From: Halobaculum sp. MBLA0147
GTDB taxonomy: Archaea > Halobacteriota > Halobacteria > Halobacteriales > Haloferacaceae
Length of the DNA stretch: 64,000 nt
Direction: 5' to 3'
NCBI RefSeq assembly: GCF_041361345.1
Contig: NZ_JBGKAD010000001.1
Coordinates: forward strand, 2,728,001 to 2,792,000
Under the pieces are notes generated by a model. It was not told the origin of the DNA and ran no database searches. It was given only the letters and a program-made list of their open reading frames with translations. The position numbers and the translations under genes are program-made. Positions 16,459 to 24,651 of the stretch are shown here, one piece after another (positions within the stretch are counted from its first letter, which is position 1; each line of letters begins with the position of its first letter).

Positions 16459-16918
16459 GGTGATCGGAGCGTAGAATCAGAAGCAAAAACTCCTTTCGAA
16501 TTGTGAAATCTGTCACTGTCTCGCCAAGTAATGTAACACAGCCCAGAATCATCTCCAGGGACACGAACTAAGCGCTCGACTCTGGACAGTCGTCCAGACA
16601 GGCGTGGACGAATCGCCGCCGACCCCAGTGCGTGACGTGTAGAGACTACCCTCGGCCGCAGTACGCCGACTCACGCGCCAGGGTCGGACGGAAGGTGTGT
16701 CTCGTCGCCCGGTGCCGTGGCCCTCGGAGTGGGACACGAAACACGAGCGGAACGAGAACTACGGACGACGACAGCCAACGCGCAGGCTCGCGAGCCCGTG
16801 GAACGAGCCCGCGAGCGCCACAATCGGGTGGGTGAGCGGCAGCGAGTTCTCGGACGTGTGGGGTCCGAGTCGCTGATCACTGTCTTCTATCTCTCTATTC
16901 GTCCAGAACCGTTGGTGG

Positions 16919-17341
16919 TCAGGTGTTCCCGTCCCCTGCCAGTGTCCCACTGAACAGGCTTCCCAGCAGGAACAGGAACGACGTCCGGACGGCGTACTGT
17001 GCTGGGAGTGTCTCCCAGACGGTCGACGCGGCGGTGTACAACACGAACAGACTCGGAACTACGACGACCCCGAACACGGCTGTCAAGGCCAGTCCGGCCA
17101 CTGGATTGGCCGTTCCGACCACGAACAGGAGAACGAGGAGGCGGAGTACGAACAGTCCCAGGGCGAAGAGTAGGACGCCGAACGCGAGCTCGACCGTGTT
17201 CATCGACGGCTGCGGCACCAAGTCGACCACCGTGCTCGCCACCCCGACTGCGAGCACGAGGTTCGCGAGGAATGCCACGATGAGGGAGAGGCTCTTCAAC
17301 ATATCCCGTACGACATCGCCCTCCGTCGTCGACTTCGACAT
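16919..17341 (-). CDS. Four-helix membrane protein, duplicated copy B
   Basis: A 140-residue paralogue of the preceding gene, with the same length and the same four-helix plan. It starts MSKSTTEGDVVRDMLKSLS where copy A has MQNSATKADTARSSIKWFS, so the N-terminal 15 residues diverge while the helices and the C-terminal WETLPAQYAVRTSFLFLLGS are kept. Two intact copies without frameshifts suggest both are under selection or the duplication is not old. The upstream gap contains ttaaatttcttttgaaat about 30 bases before the start, a strong candidate promoter. Confidence 0.75.
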   Translation of the reverse strand: MSKSTTEGDVVRDMLKSLSLIVAFLANLVLAVGVASTVVDLVPQPSMNTVELAFGVLLFALGLFVLRLLVLLFVVGTANPVAGLALTAVFGVVVVPSLFVLYTAASTVWETLPAQYAVRTSFLFLLGSLFSGTLAGDGNT

Positions 17342-17600
17342 GGCGTCTGGTAACTTGATACAGTCATTAAATTTCTTTTGAAATACACAAAGCGGCCGTC
17401 TTGTCGTCTAGTAATTCGTCGACAGAGTGGAATCTTCTCTGGAAACCCGGTTCCAAGTCGACAGAGGACGGTCGTCCAGACGGCCGCACGGACGGATTGC
17501 CGTCGAGCGTTGTGCGAGACGTGCGGAGACTCTCCCCGATCACAGTAGGTCGATCTTCGCTCCACGACTCCGACGGGGGGTCTGTCTCGCGGCTCAGTAC

Positions 17601-17877
17601 GGCGACTCTTCGAGTGAGAGACGGAATTCGAGCGAGTCGAGACCCGTAGACGGCGACGGGAGGTAGTGTTCAGACAAGGCCGAATCGTCGGGTGTGACCA
17701 CCACTCGGGAAGCGGCGCCCGAACCCGCCCCGTACAGCATCTCACTCCCACCCTCGTCGCTTGCTCTGCTCACTCCTCTCTCGCGAGTCTCTCGCGCGGC
17801 ATCCACAGCTGTCGGTTCGTTCGAACCCAACCTGGCAAGAGGCCAACGGACTCACAAATCTGGAACCGATCCGTCGC
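17601..17877. other. Gene-free stretch before the lanthionine-synthetase remnant
   Basis: No frame here shows coding character. The sequence carries no long repeat and no recognisable RNA. It separates the duplicated unit from the pseudogene. Confidence 0.5.
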
Positions 17878-18240
17878 TCACTCGACCGCGAGCAGACGGG
17901 GTAACTCCGTCGGCCGTGCGATCCGACAGAGGGTGTAGGCGACGCCGGCGAGGCCGTCGTACAGCGTCGGGTTCGGGTACGCCTCGTCGCGTCCGAGTAG
18001 TCGGACGGCACTGTCTCCCGAGGGTGTGGGACTACGCGACCCCCGAGATCGGCCGCCGTAGCCCGACCAACGGCGCCGATTCCCACCTCTGTGTCGACGA
18101 GCAGCGTCTCGACTCCCCGAGCGTCCCACGACAGAGGTGGTCGGTGTGTGCCGTCCCGCTGGCGGCGACCGCCTCGCGCCGACTGTACTCGTCGGCGACC
18201 CACGTCCGGTTCTCGAAGACCACCGCGTCGCGAGCGTCGC
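17878..18240 (-). pseudogene. Frameshifted C-terminal remnant of a LanM/LanC-like lanthionine synthetase
   Basis: Three consecutive pieces of one LanC-type cyclase domain appear in three different minus-strand frames. First, DHLCRGTLG (about 18115-18142) matches the zinc-site CHG/CCG segment. Second, VETLLVDTEVGIGAVGRA lies just downstream in another frame. Third, LLGRDEAYPNPTLYDGLAG and VAYTLCRIARPTELP run to a natural stop at 17878 in a third frame. The last matches the family's C-terminal NP-x-LF-x-GLAGVGYTLLR pattern. At least two frameshifts are required, and the N-terminal dehydratase part is gone. The first zinc Cys-His segment was not found. The intact enzyme would make class II lanthipeptides. 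No precursor peptide gene or protease/transporter is nearby. Confidence 0.65.
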
Positions 18241-18477
18241 CACGCCGGCACGGCGCACCGTGTCGAACTGGCGGCCTCTTTCGGGGGCTGTCCGCCTCCG
18301 GCTCGGGACCGTACCCGGTCCCGCTCGGTCCGGTCGTGCCGGTGCCGAGCGACACCGACACAGTCGGCACGACAACACGTCTGTCTGCGAGAGATCCACG
18401 CTCGACTCGCTGGAACCGGACCGCGAGCCGATGTACCTCCACCTACGAGAGACTGGGTTCCAGTCGGCTCCGGCCGG

Positions 18478-18493
18478 GGTTAACACGTTAACC
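18478..18493. promoter_or_regulatory. Inverted repeat upstream of the Tat esterase gene
   Basis: ggttaac-ac-gttaacc is a perfect 7-base inverted repeat with a 2-base centre, 40 bases before the ATG at 18534. The following gaactatgttgtac is the TATA-like part. The position suggests an operator or upstream activator site. Confidence 0.45.
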
Positions 18494-18533
18494 GAGTGAA
18501 CTATGTTGTACAGCGAGTGTGGTGAGACACCGC

Positions 18534-19505
18534 ATGCGTAGACGAGACGTACTTCAGACGCTGGGGACGGCGGTGACGGCGACGACAGTCGGCACACTCC
18601 CGACGACGGCGGCGGAGGGTACCTACACAGACGAGTACTACGACGGACTCCACTACACGAAGTACGTCCCGTCCGGGGCCAGCGGCGGCGAACCGCTCCT
18701 CGTGATGCTCCACGGCTGTTCGCAGGAGCCGGACGAGTTCGCGGCGGCGACGGGGATGAACGACGTGGCCGAGCGGGAGAACGCGGTCGTGGTGTACCCG
18801 GACCAGTCGTCGTTCGCGAACGGCTTCGACTGCTGGAACTGGTACTACGACTACAACACGGCTCGCGGCAGCGGCGAGGGGGCGTCGATCACGAACGTCG
18901 CCCTGCGTGCGGTCGACCGGGAGTCGCTCGACCGCGACCGGATCTACCTCGCGGGCTTCTCGGCGGGTGCGGCGATGGTCCCGAACCTGCTGGCCTCCTA
19001 CGCCGACGTGTACGCCGCCGGTGGGGTCCACTCCGGGCTGGAGTACGACGCCGCCGAGACGGCGACCGGTGCGACGGGGGTGATGGCGTTCGGCGGGCCG
19101 AACCCGTACGACCAGGGCGAGCAGGCGTACCGGTCGATGGTCGACGACGAGATCGTCGATCGCGTGCCGACGGTCGTGGTCCACGGCACGGACGACGACA
19201 CCGTCGACGTGGTGAACGGCGACCAGGTGCGCACACAGGCGGTGGAGACGAACGACCTCGTCGACGGCGCCGACGACGAGAGCGTGAACACGGAGCCGGA
19301 CGACCGCGTGTACGACTCCGAGGGTGGGTACGACTACCGCCGAGACAGGTACACGGACAGTCGGGGGCGCGTGAACGTCGAGTACTGGCTGGTCGAGGGG
19401 ATGGGCCACGAGTGGGCCGGTGGCGACACCGGCGAGTACGTCGCTCCCGACGCGCCGTCGGCCAGCGACGCCCTGTGGTCGTTCTTCGAGCGCTGGTCGC
19501 TGTAG
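18534..19505 (+). CDS. Tat-exported PHB-depolymerase-family esterase
   Basis: A 323-residue protein. ATG 18534 gives MRRRDVLQTLGTAV, a twin-arginine signal, with processing likely after TTAAEG near residue 29; a GTG at 18519 would add five residues. The alpha/beta hydrolase is of the PHB depolymerase/LpqC type. It shows the early LLVMLHGCSQEPDEFA with its oxyanion region, nucleophile Ser143 in GFSAGAA, Asp in HGTDDDTVDV and His in GMGHEWAGGD. CWNWYY is also typical of the esterase_PHB family. It probably acts outside the cell on polyester or acylated polysaccharide; the exact substrate is unknown. Confidence 0.9.
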   Translation: MRRRDVLQTLGTAVTATTVGTLPTTAAEGTYTDEYYDGLHYTKYVPSGASGGEPLLVMLHGCSQEPDEFAAATGMNDVAERENAVVVYPDQSSFANGFDCWNWYYDYNTARGSGEGASITNVALRAVDRESLDRDRIYLAGFSAGAAMVPNLLASYADVYAAGGVHSGLEYDAAETATGATGVMAFGGPNPYDQGEQAYRSMVDDEIVDRVPTVVVHGTDDDTVDVVNGDQVRTQAVETNDLVDGADDESVNTEPDDRVYDSEGGYDYRRDRYTDSRGRVNVEYWLVEGMGHEWAGGDTGEYVAPDAPSASDALWSFFERWSL

Positions 19506-19670
19506 CCGGTGATGCCGGAGCGGCAGGCCGCCGGGACGGCGGGACGGCAGACCAGTGAGACGACGGGACGGCCGGACGGCGGAGCGATGGGCAGGCGAAC
19601 GCCGGAACGACAGGGCGGCGAGGCGGTGGCTCCGGCAGATACATCCGGGGGACGCACCTACCCGGAGCCG

Positions 19671-20378
19671 ATGACCGTCCTGAGCGACGTGATGGAGGAC
19701 TACATCAAGGCGATCTACGTCTTGGAGGAGGAGTCCGGGCCGCCCGTCGCGACCTCCGCCATCGCCGAGCGTGTCGACAAGACCGCGCCGACGGTCACCA
19801 GCATGCTCGACACGCTCGAAGACCGCGGTGTGGTCACCCGCGAGAAGTACGAGGGGACGGAGCTGACCGAAGAGGGACGGACACTCGCCATCGAGGTGTT
19901 GCGCCACCACCGGCTGTTGGAGGCGTACCTCGCGGAACACCTGGACTACTCGTGGGACGAGGTCCACGACGAGGCCGACACCCTCGAACACCACATCAGC
20001 GAGGAGTTCGAGCGGCGGGTCGCCGAGGTGTTGGGCGACCCCGCGGTCGACCCACACGGCGATCCGATCCCGAGTGCGGACCTCGAACCGCCGACGGAGG
20101 CCCCGACGGTGCCGTTGTCGTCGTGTGAGACGGGCGACCGGATCGTCGTCGCGCGGGTCGACGACCGCGACGACGACGACCTGGCGTACCTCGCGGACGC
20201 CGGGATCACGCCCGGCACGCAGGTGGTCGTCTCCGACGTGGCGCCGTTCGGGATGGTCACCGTCGCCGTCGACGACGCCGAGCAGAGTCTCCCCGAGTCC
20301 GTCGCCGACTCCATCGCCGTCGCCCCCGCGGACCAGGCCGACGAGATCGACGAACAGCCGTCCGGTGCCGACGCCTGA
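19671..20378 (+). CDS. DtxR/MntR-type metal-dependent regulator
   Basis: A 235-residue protein. The frame opens at 19509 but the conserved protein starts at ATG 19671 (MTVLSDVMEDYIKAIYVLEE). Residues 1-65 are the winged helix (TSAIAERVDKTAPTVTSMLD). Residues 66-140 are the dimerisation and metal-binding region (LRHHRLLEAYLAEHLDYSW, DEADTLEHHISEEFE), with the His/Glu ligands in HRLLE and EAD..EHHIS. Residues about 150-225 form an SH3-like FeoA domain (GDRIVVARVDDRD). It should repress iron- or manganese-uptake genes when metal is bound. The next gene is a LysE-like transporter across a 196-base repeat-filled gap, so co-regulation is unproven. Confidence 0.92.
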   Translation: MTVLSDVMEDYIKAIYVLEEESGPPVATSAIAERVDKTAPTVTSMLDTLEDRGVVTREKYEGTELTEEGRTLAIEVLRHHRLLEAYLAEHLDYSWDEVHDEADTLEHHISEEFERRVAEVLGDPAVDPHGDPIPSADLEPPTEAPTVPLSSCETGDRIVVARVDDRDDDDLAYLADAGITPGTQVVVSDVAPFGMVTVAVDDAEQSLPESVADSIAVAPADQADEIDEQPSGADA

Positions 20379-20395
20379 CGCGACGACCGTCTCCT

Positions 20396-20530
20396 CGTCT
20401 CGACGACACCCGTCCCGACAATCTTCGTCCCGACGACACTCGTTCCGACGACATCCGTCCCGACGACCCTCGTCCCGACAGTCTTCGCCCCGACGACACT
20501 CGTCCCGACGACCCCCGTACCGACGCCCGT
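20396..20530. repeat. 15-bp minisatellite, 9 copies
   Basis: Nine consecutive 15-base units follow the pattern cgtcccgacgacact with changes mostly in the last six bases. Units 2/6 (ending aatctt, agtctt) and 3/7 (gacact) match best, indicating a 60-base super-period. The repeat lies between the DtxR stop and the LysE-like promoter. Confidence 0.92.
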
Positions 20531-20574
20531 CCCAGCCTGGACACCTTTTTACCGCGGGCCGCGGACCGTCGTGC

Positions 20575-21393
20575 GTGGCGACGACACTCGCCGTGACGCT
20601 CGCCGCGGGCGTCGCCTTCGGATTGACGCTGGCGGCGCCGCCGGGCCCGATGAACGCGATCATCGCCGAGGAGAGCGTCCTCCACGGGTGGGGTGCGGGG
20701 TTCCGTGCCGGGCTCGGAGCGGCAGCCGCCGACGGCGTCTTCTTCGTCCTCGCGGCGTTGGGTGTCGTCGGCTTCGTCGACGAGTTCCCCGTCGTCCGCG
20801 GCACGATGGTCGGTGTCGGCGGCCTGCTCATGTTGTACTTCGCCTACGGCGCGGCGACCGACGCCGGGCTGTTCGCCGCACTCCGCGGGCGTGGCGAGGT
20901 CTCGGTCGGGTTCTTCGAGACGGACTCGGCGGACGAGACTGGCGGAGCGTCGGCGGAGATCGAGACCCCGTCGACGGAGACACCCGCGACGGCGTCGGAG
21001 ACGTCGACCGCCGACGCCGGGGGACTCGTCGCGGGAACGGGGTTCCAGAAGGCGTTCGTCCTGGCGCTGACCAACCCTTACCAGGTGTTGTTCTGGCTGA
21101 CGGTGGGGGTCGGCCTGCTCGACCCCGGTCGGATCGACGTGTTCGCCGCCGCGGAGGTGGAGGCACTCGCCGGGACACTCGTCGTCGAGACCGGGAGTCC
21201 GGCGCTGATCGTCGGCTTCTTCGGCGGCATCGGCGTCTGGATCACCGGCTTCCCCGGCGCACTCGTCACCGCACGCCGTCGAGTGAGCGCCCTCGCCCCG
21301 GTGGTCGCCGTCGGCTCTGCGCTCGTGTTGGCCGGGTTCGGCGTCGCCTTCCTCGCCGACGCCGCCGGGACGCTCGGCGGCGTGGTCGGGTGA
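20575..21393 (+). CDS. LysE/RhtB-family translocator with hydrophilic mid-loop
   Basis: A 272-residue membrane protein from GTG 20575; acctttttacc about 25 bases upstream is the probable TATA region. Helix 1 contains the family signature APPGPMNAIIAEE (residues about 21-33). Helices follow at about 40-60, 70-88, 145-165, 190-215 and 225-265. The family exports amino acids or similar small solutes. A Ser/Thr/Glu-rich loop of about 50 residues (around 97-147) is inserted between helix 3 and FQKAFVLALTNPYQVLFW, larger than in bacterial LysE. Substrate unknown; a metal link to the upstream DtxR gene is conjecture. Confidence 0.87.
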   Translation: MATTLAVTLAAGVAFGLTLAAPPGPMNAIIAEESVLHGWGAGFRAGLGAAAADGVFFVLAALGVVGFVDEFPVVRGTMVGVGGLLMLYFAYGAATDAGLFAALRGRGEVSVGFFETDSADETGGASAEIETPSTETPATASETSTADAGGLVAGTGFQKAFVLALTNPYQVLFWLTVGVGLLDPGRIDVFAAAEVEALAGTLVVETGSPALIVGFFGGIGVWITGFPGALVTARRRVSALAPVVAVGSALVLAGFGVAFLADAAGTLGGVVG

Positions 21394-21457
21394 CGCGGGA
21401 TCGTCACGCGAGTGTCCGGCCGCAGCGACCTGCTCGCCTGCCACCGCGGCGCTCGGC

Positions 21458-22450
21458 TCAGACCGTGTCGAGGACGCCCAGCACCGTCTCGATCTCCTCT
21501 CGGCCCGGGTCGTGCTCGCTGCCGTCGCGGTCGGACGCGCGGTGGTCGGCGACGCTGCGGGCCATCGCCTCCCGGAGGGGCGTCGACTCCCACCCGAGCG
21601 CGGCGAGTCGGTCCGTCGCCAGCACGTGCGGGTACTCTCGGTAGAGAATAAAGTCGTCCACGGAGAGGTCCGCGGCCGCCAACTCGCGTTCGCTGGCGTG
21701 GACGACCTCCACCTCGGTGTCGGCCACGTCGGCGATCAGTTCCACCATCTCCTCCATCGTCACGAGGCGGCGGTCGCCAACGTTGTACGCCGCGCCCGGC
21801 TCGCCGGACTCGGCGACGATCCGCAACGCCGAGGCGACATCCTCGACGTACGCGCGGTGCCAGACGTTGTCCCCGTCGCCGGGGACGACGACGCGATCCT
21901 CGGTCAACACGCGGTCGATCCAGTAGTCGAGTCGCTCCGTGTAGTCGTCCGGGCCGTAGACGATACACGGCCGGACGGCGTAGGCGTTCACCCCGTCCGC
22001 CGCCGCGTCGGCGACGATCCGGTCGCCCTCGGCCTTCCGGTTGCCGTACGTCTCGCCGCTCTCGTCGACCGCCTGTTCGTCCGTACACGACTCCAGCGCG
22101 GTCACACCCTCGCGTTTCGGGATCTCCTCGTCGGCGTAGGCGGCGCCCGAGGAGACGTACACGTAGCCGTCGACGTCGTCGAACACGTCCACCGCCACCG
22201 ACACGTCGCTCGGGTGGTACGCCACCATGTCGAAGACGTAGTCGGGCTCGACGGAGAGCTTCGCCGTCCGGAGTGCGGTGCGATCCGTGCGGTCCCCCTC
22301 GACGTGGGCGACCCTGTCCGTCTCGGCGAACGGGTTGTCGTGGTTGCCGCGGTTGAACAACGTCACGTCGTAGTCGTGTGCCAGCAGGTCCTCGACGAGG
22401 TGGCGGCCGATGAACCGCGTGCCGCCGATCACGAGTGCTGTGTCTGTCAC
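21458..22450 (-). CDS. NAD-dependent epimerase/dehydratase (extended SDR)
   Basis: A 330-residue protein. The N-terminal ALVIGGTRFIGRHLVEDLL gives the extended-SDR NAD(P) motif. DMVAYHPSDVSVAV, YVYVSSGAAY and ETYGNRKAEGD follow, with Tyr-x3-Lys in YGNRK as the catalytic pair. YVEDVASALRIVAE and AYNVGDRR are the usual C-terminal landmarks of NAD-dependent nucleotide-sugar epimerase-like proteins. Many archaeal proteins of this branch have no assigned substrate. The ATG at 22450 is close to the first strand, so the start is secure. It lies alone between convergent and same-strand genes. Confidence 0.92.
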   Translation of the reverse strand: MTDTALVIGGTRFIGRHLVEDLLAHDYDVTLFNRGNHDNPFAETDRVAHVEGDRTDRTALRTAKLSVEPDYVFDMVAYHPSDVSVAVDVFDDVDGYVYVSSGAAYADEEIPKREGVTALESCTDEQAVDESGETYGNRKAEGDRIVADAAADGVNAYAVRPCIVYGPDDYTERLDYWIDRVLTEDRVVVPGDGDNVWHRAYVEDVASALRIVAESGEPGAAYNVGDRRLVTMEEMVELIADVADTEVEVVHASERELAAADLSVDDFILYREYPHVLATDRLAALGWESTPLREAMARSVADHRASDRDGSEHDPGREEIETVLGVLDTV

Positions 22451-22592
22451 ACGCGGTGGTGGGCCGGTGCGGGTGTGAAGGCTACGGTGTCGGCGCGACC
22501 GTCGCGGCGCGGGTCGTGGTCACCGGTGTCGTCGGGTTCAGGTCGACTTCTGCCACCGGCGCGGTCGGCCCCTGCGGCTGGTCACCGTCGAC

Positions 22593-23402
<810 letters not shown>

Positions 23403-23505
23403 ACGCCGACTCCGGGGGCGAGCCTCTTGAACCTCAACGGTCTACTCGGAGCCGCAGACGTGACGAGTTGGCGGAGCCGCAGACGCGACTCCCCGTCGTT
23501 TCAGC

Positions 23506-24630
23506 CTACAACACGCCCATCTCTTCGAGCCGCTCGGGGAGGTACGTCTCCGTCACGAAGTCGAGCCCCTGGGAGGCGAGCGACTGCTGTTCGGCCTTCT
23601 TCTCGATGTCGAGTTGGAGTTCGATCTGCTCCTCCCAGAAGTCCGTCTGGAAGCGCGGGTCCTCCAACTCCGACTCCAAGGCGTTCACGTCGGAGTCCGA
23701 CAGCGGGTCCGTCGGCAGATCGTAGTCGACGATGTCCTGCGGGCGGATGCCGACGTACCGCGCCTCCGGCGTCGCGAGGTACTCCGAGAGGTGCGCCGAC
23801 TTGATCGAGCCGTACGCGACGGAGCCGTAGATCCGGTACGACCACGGGTCACCGTCCGTGAACACGAGGATCGGCACGTCGAGTTCGTCGTGGACTCGCT
23901 TGGTGATCCGACGGGTCGCGCGCGCCGGCTGGCCCTTCAGGTGGATCACGAGACAGTTGTACGCCTCGTCGAACCCGTTCTCGACGAGTCGGTCCCGCAT
24001 CCCGCCGGTCTCGACGGCCAGCGCGAAGTCGATGTCGTCGTCGAGGAACTCGATCATGTCCGGGTTGTTCGGGATCTGGTAGCCCCCTTCGCCCACGTCC
24101 TCCTGACAGTGGATCACGCGCTCGCCGCGGCGGGTCTGCTCGCGCAACTCCAGGGGCCCCATCAGCGTCGCCCCGGACTCCTCGGGACGCATGTGGAAGT
24201 CCTCGCGGGTCACCCCGGAGACGATCTCCAAGTCCTCGACCAACTGGTTCGACTCGTCTTGGCTGTCGAACTGCGCCTCCTCGGTGTCCCACGACTCCGA
24301 GAGGTAGTACAACTCCCGCAGCGTCGAGGAGCGGTCCTCGGCGAGTTGCTTGTCGAGGAACTCGACGGTGTAGATCGCCTTCAGGAGCTTGCGGGCCCCG
24401 CGGACGGAGTTGGCCGACCGCGTCGACGTGCGGTCGCCGTACACCCACACGTCGTCCTCCTCGCTGTACTCGATGTTGCTCTTCGTCCGCGTCGGCAGCG
24501 TCATCGAGGGAACGTCCCCCGACTCGAACTGTTCGTACAGCTCCGCCGCGAGGTCGATCAACTGCTCGCGGGCACGCTCTTCGTTCAGTGCGTCGTCCGT
24601 CTCCTCGGGTGTGGCGTCGTCGGTGCTCAT
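23506..24630 (-). CDS. top6A: DNA topoisomerase VI subunit A
   Basis: A 374-residue Spo11/Top6A protein. The 5Y-CAP winged-helix domain contains [12 protein letters not shown], with the DNA-cleaving Tyr at residue 108 or 109. The TOPRIM domain carries [10 protein letters not shown] (Glu) and [14 protein letters not shown] (Asp-x-Asp), the magnesium ligands. It forms the cleavage subunit of the type IIB topoisomerase A2B2, which relaxes supercoils and decatenates chromosomes. The stop of top6B is 21 bases upstream on the same strand, so the two subunits are an operon with B first. The N-terminal 20 residues are acidic and variable. Confidence 0.98.
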   Translation of the reverse strand: MSTDDATPEETDDALNEERAREQLIDLAAELYEQFESGDVPSMTLPTRTKSNIEYSEEDDVWVYGDRTSTRSANSVRGARKLLKAIYTVEFLDKQLAEDRSSTLRELYYLSESWDTEEAQFDSQDESNQLVEDLEIVSGVTREDFHMRPEESGATLMGPLELREQTRRGERVIHCQEDVGEGGYQIPNNPDMIEFLDDDIDFALAVETGGMRDRLVENGFDEAYNCLVIHLKGQPARATRRITKRVHDELDVPILVFTDGDPWSYRIYGSVAYGSIKSAHLSEYLATPEARYVGIRPQDIVDYDLPTDPLSDSDVNALESELEDPRFQTDFWEEQIELQLDIEKKAEQQSLASQGLDFVTETYLPERLEEMGVL

Positions 24631-24651
24631 TGTGTCTGTGTGTCGTGGTCG

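Larger units (their letters stand above)
15907..17600. repeat. Tandem segmental duplication, about 885 bp per copy
   Basis: Copy A runs from about 15907 to 16794 and copy B from about 16795 to roughly 17600. Each begins with cccgtggaacgagcccgc then cagcgagttctcg, continues through a 140-residue membrane-protein gene on the minus strand (offset 883 bases), and ends with a related string (cgtccagacaggcg in A, cgtccagacggccg in B). The copies have diverged most in the intergenic parts. The gene-free pieces 16459-16918 and 17342-17600 hold only these repeats; I see no other gene in them. Confidence 0.8.
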
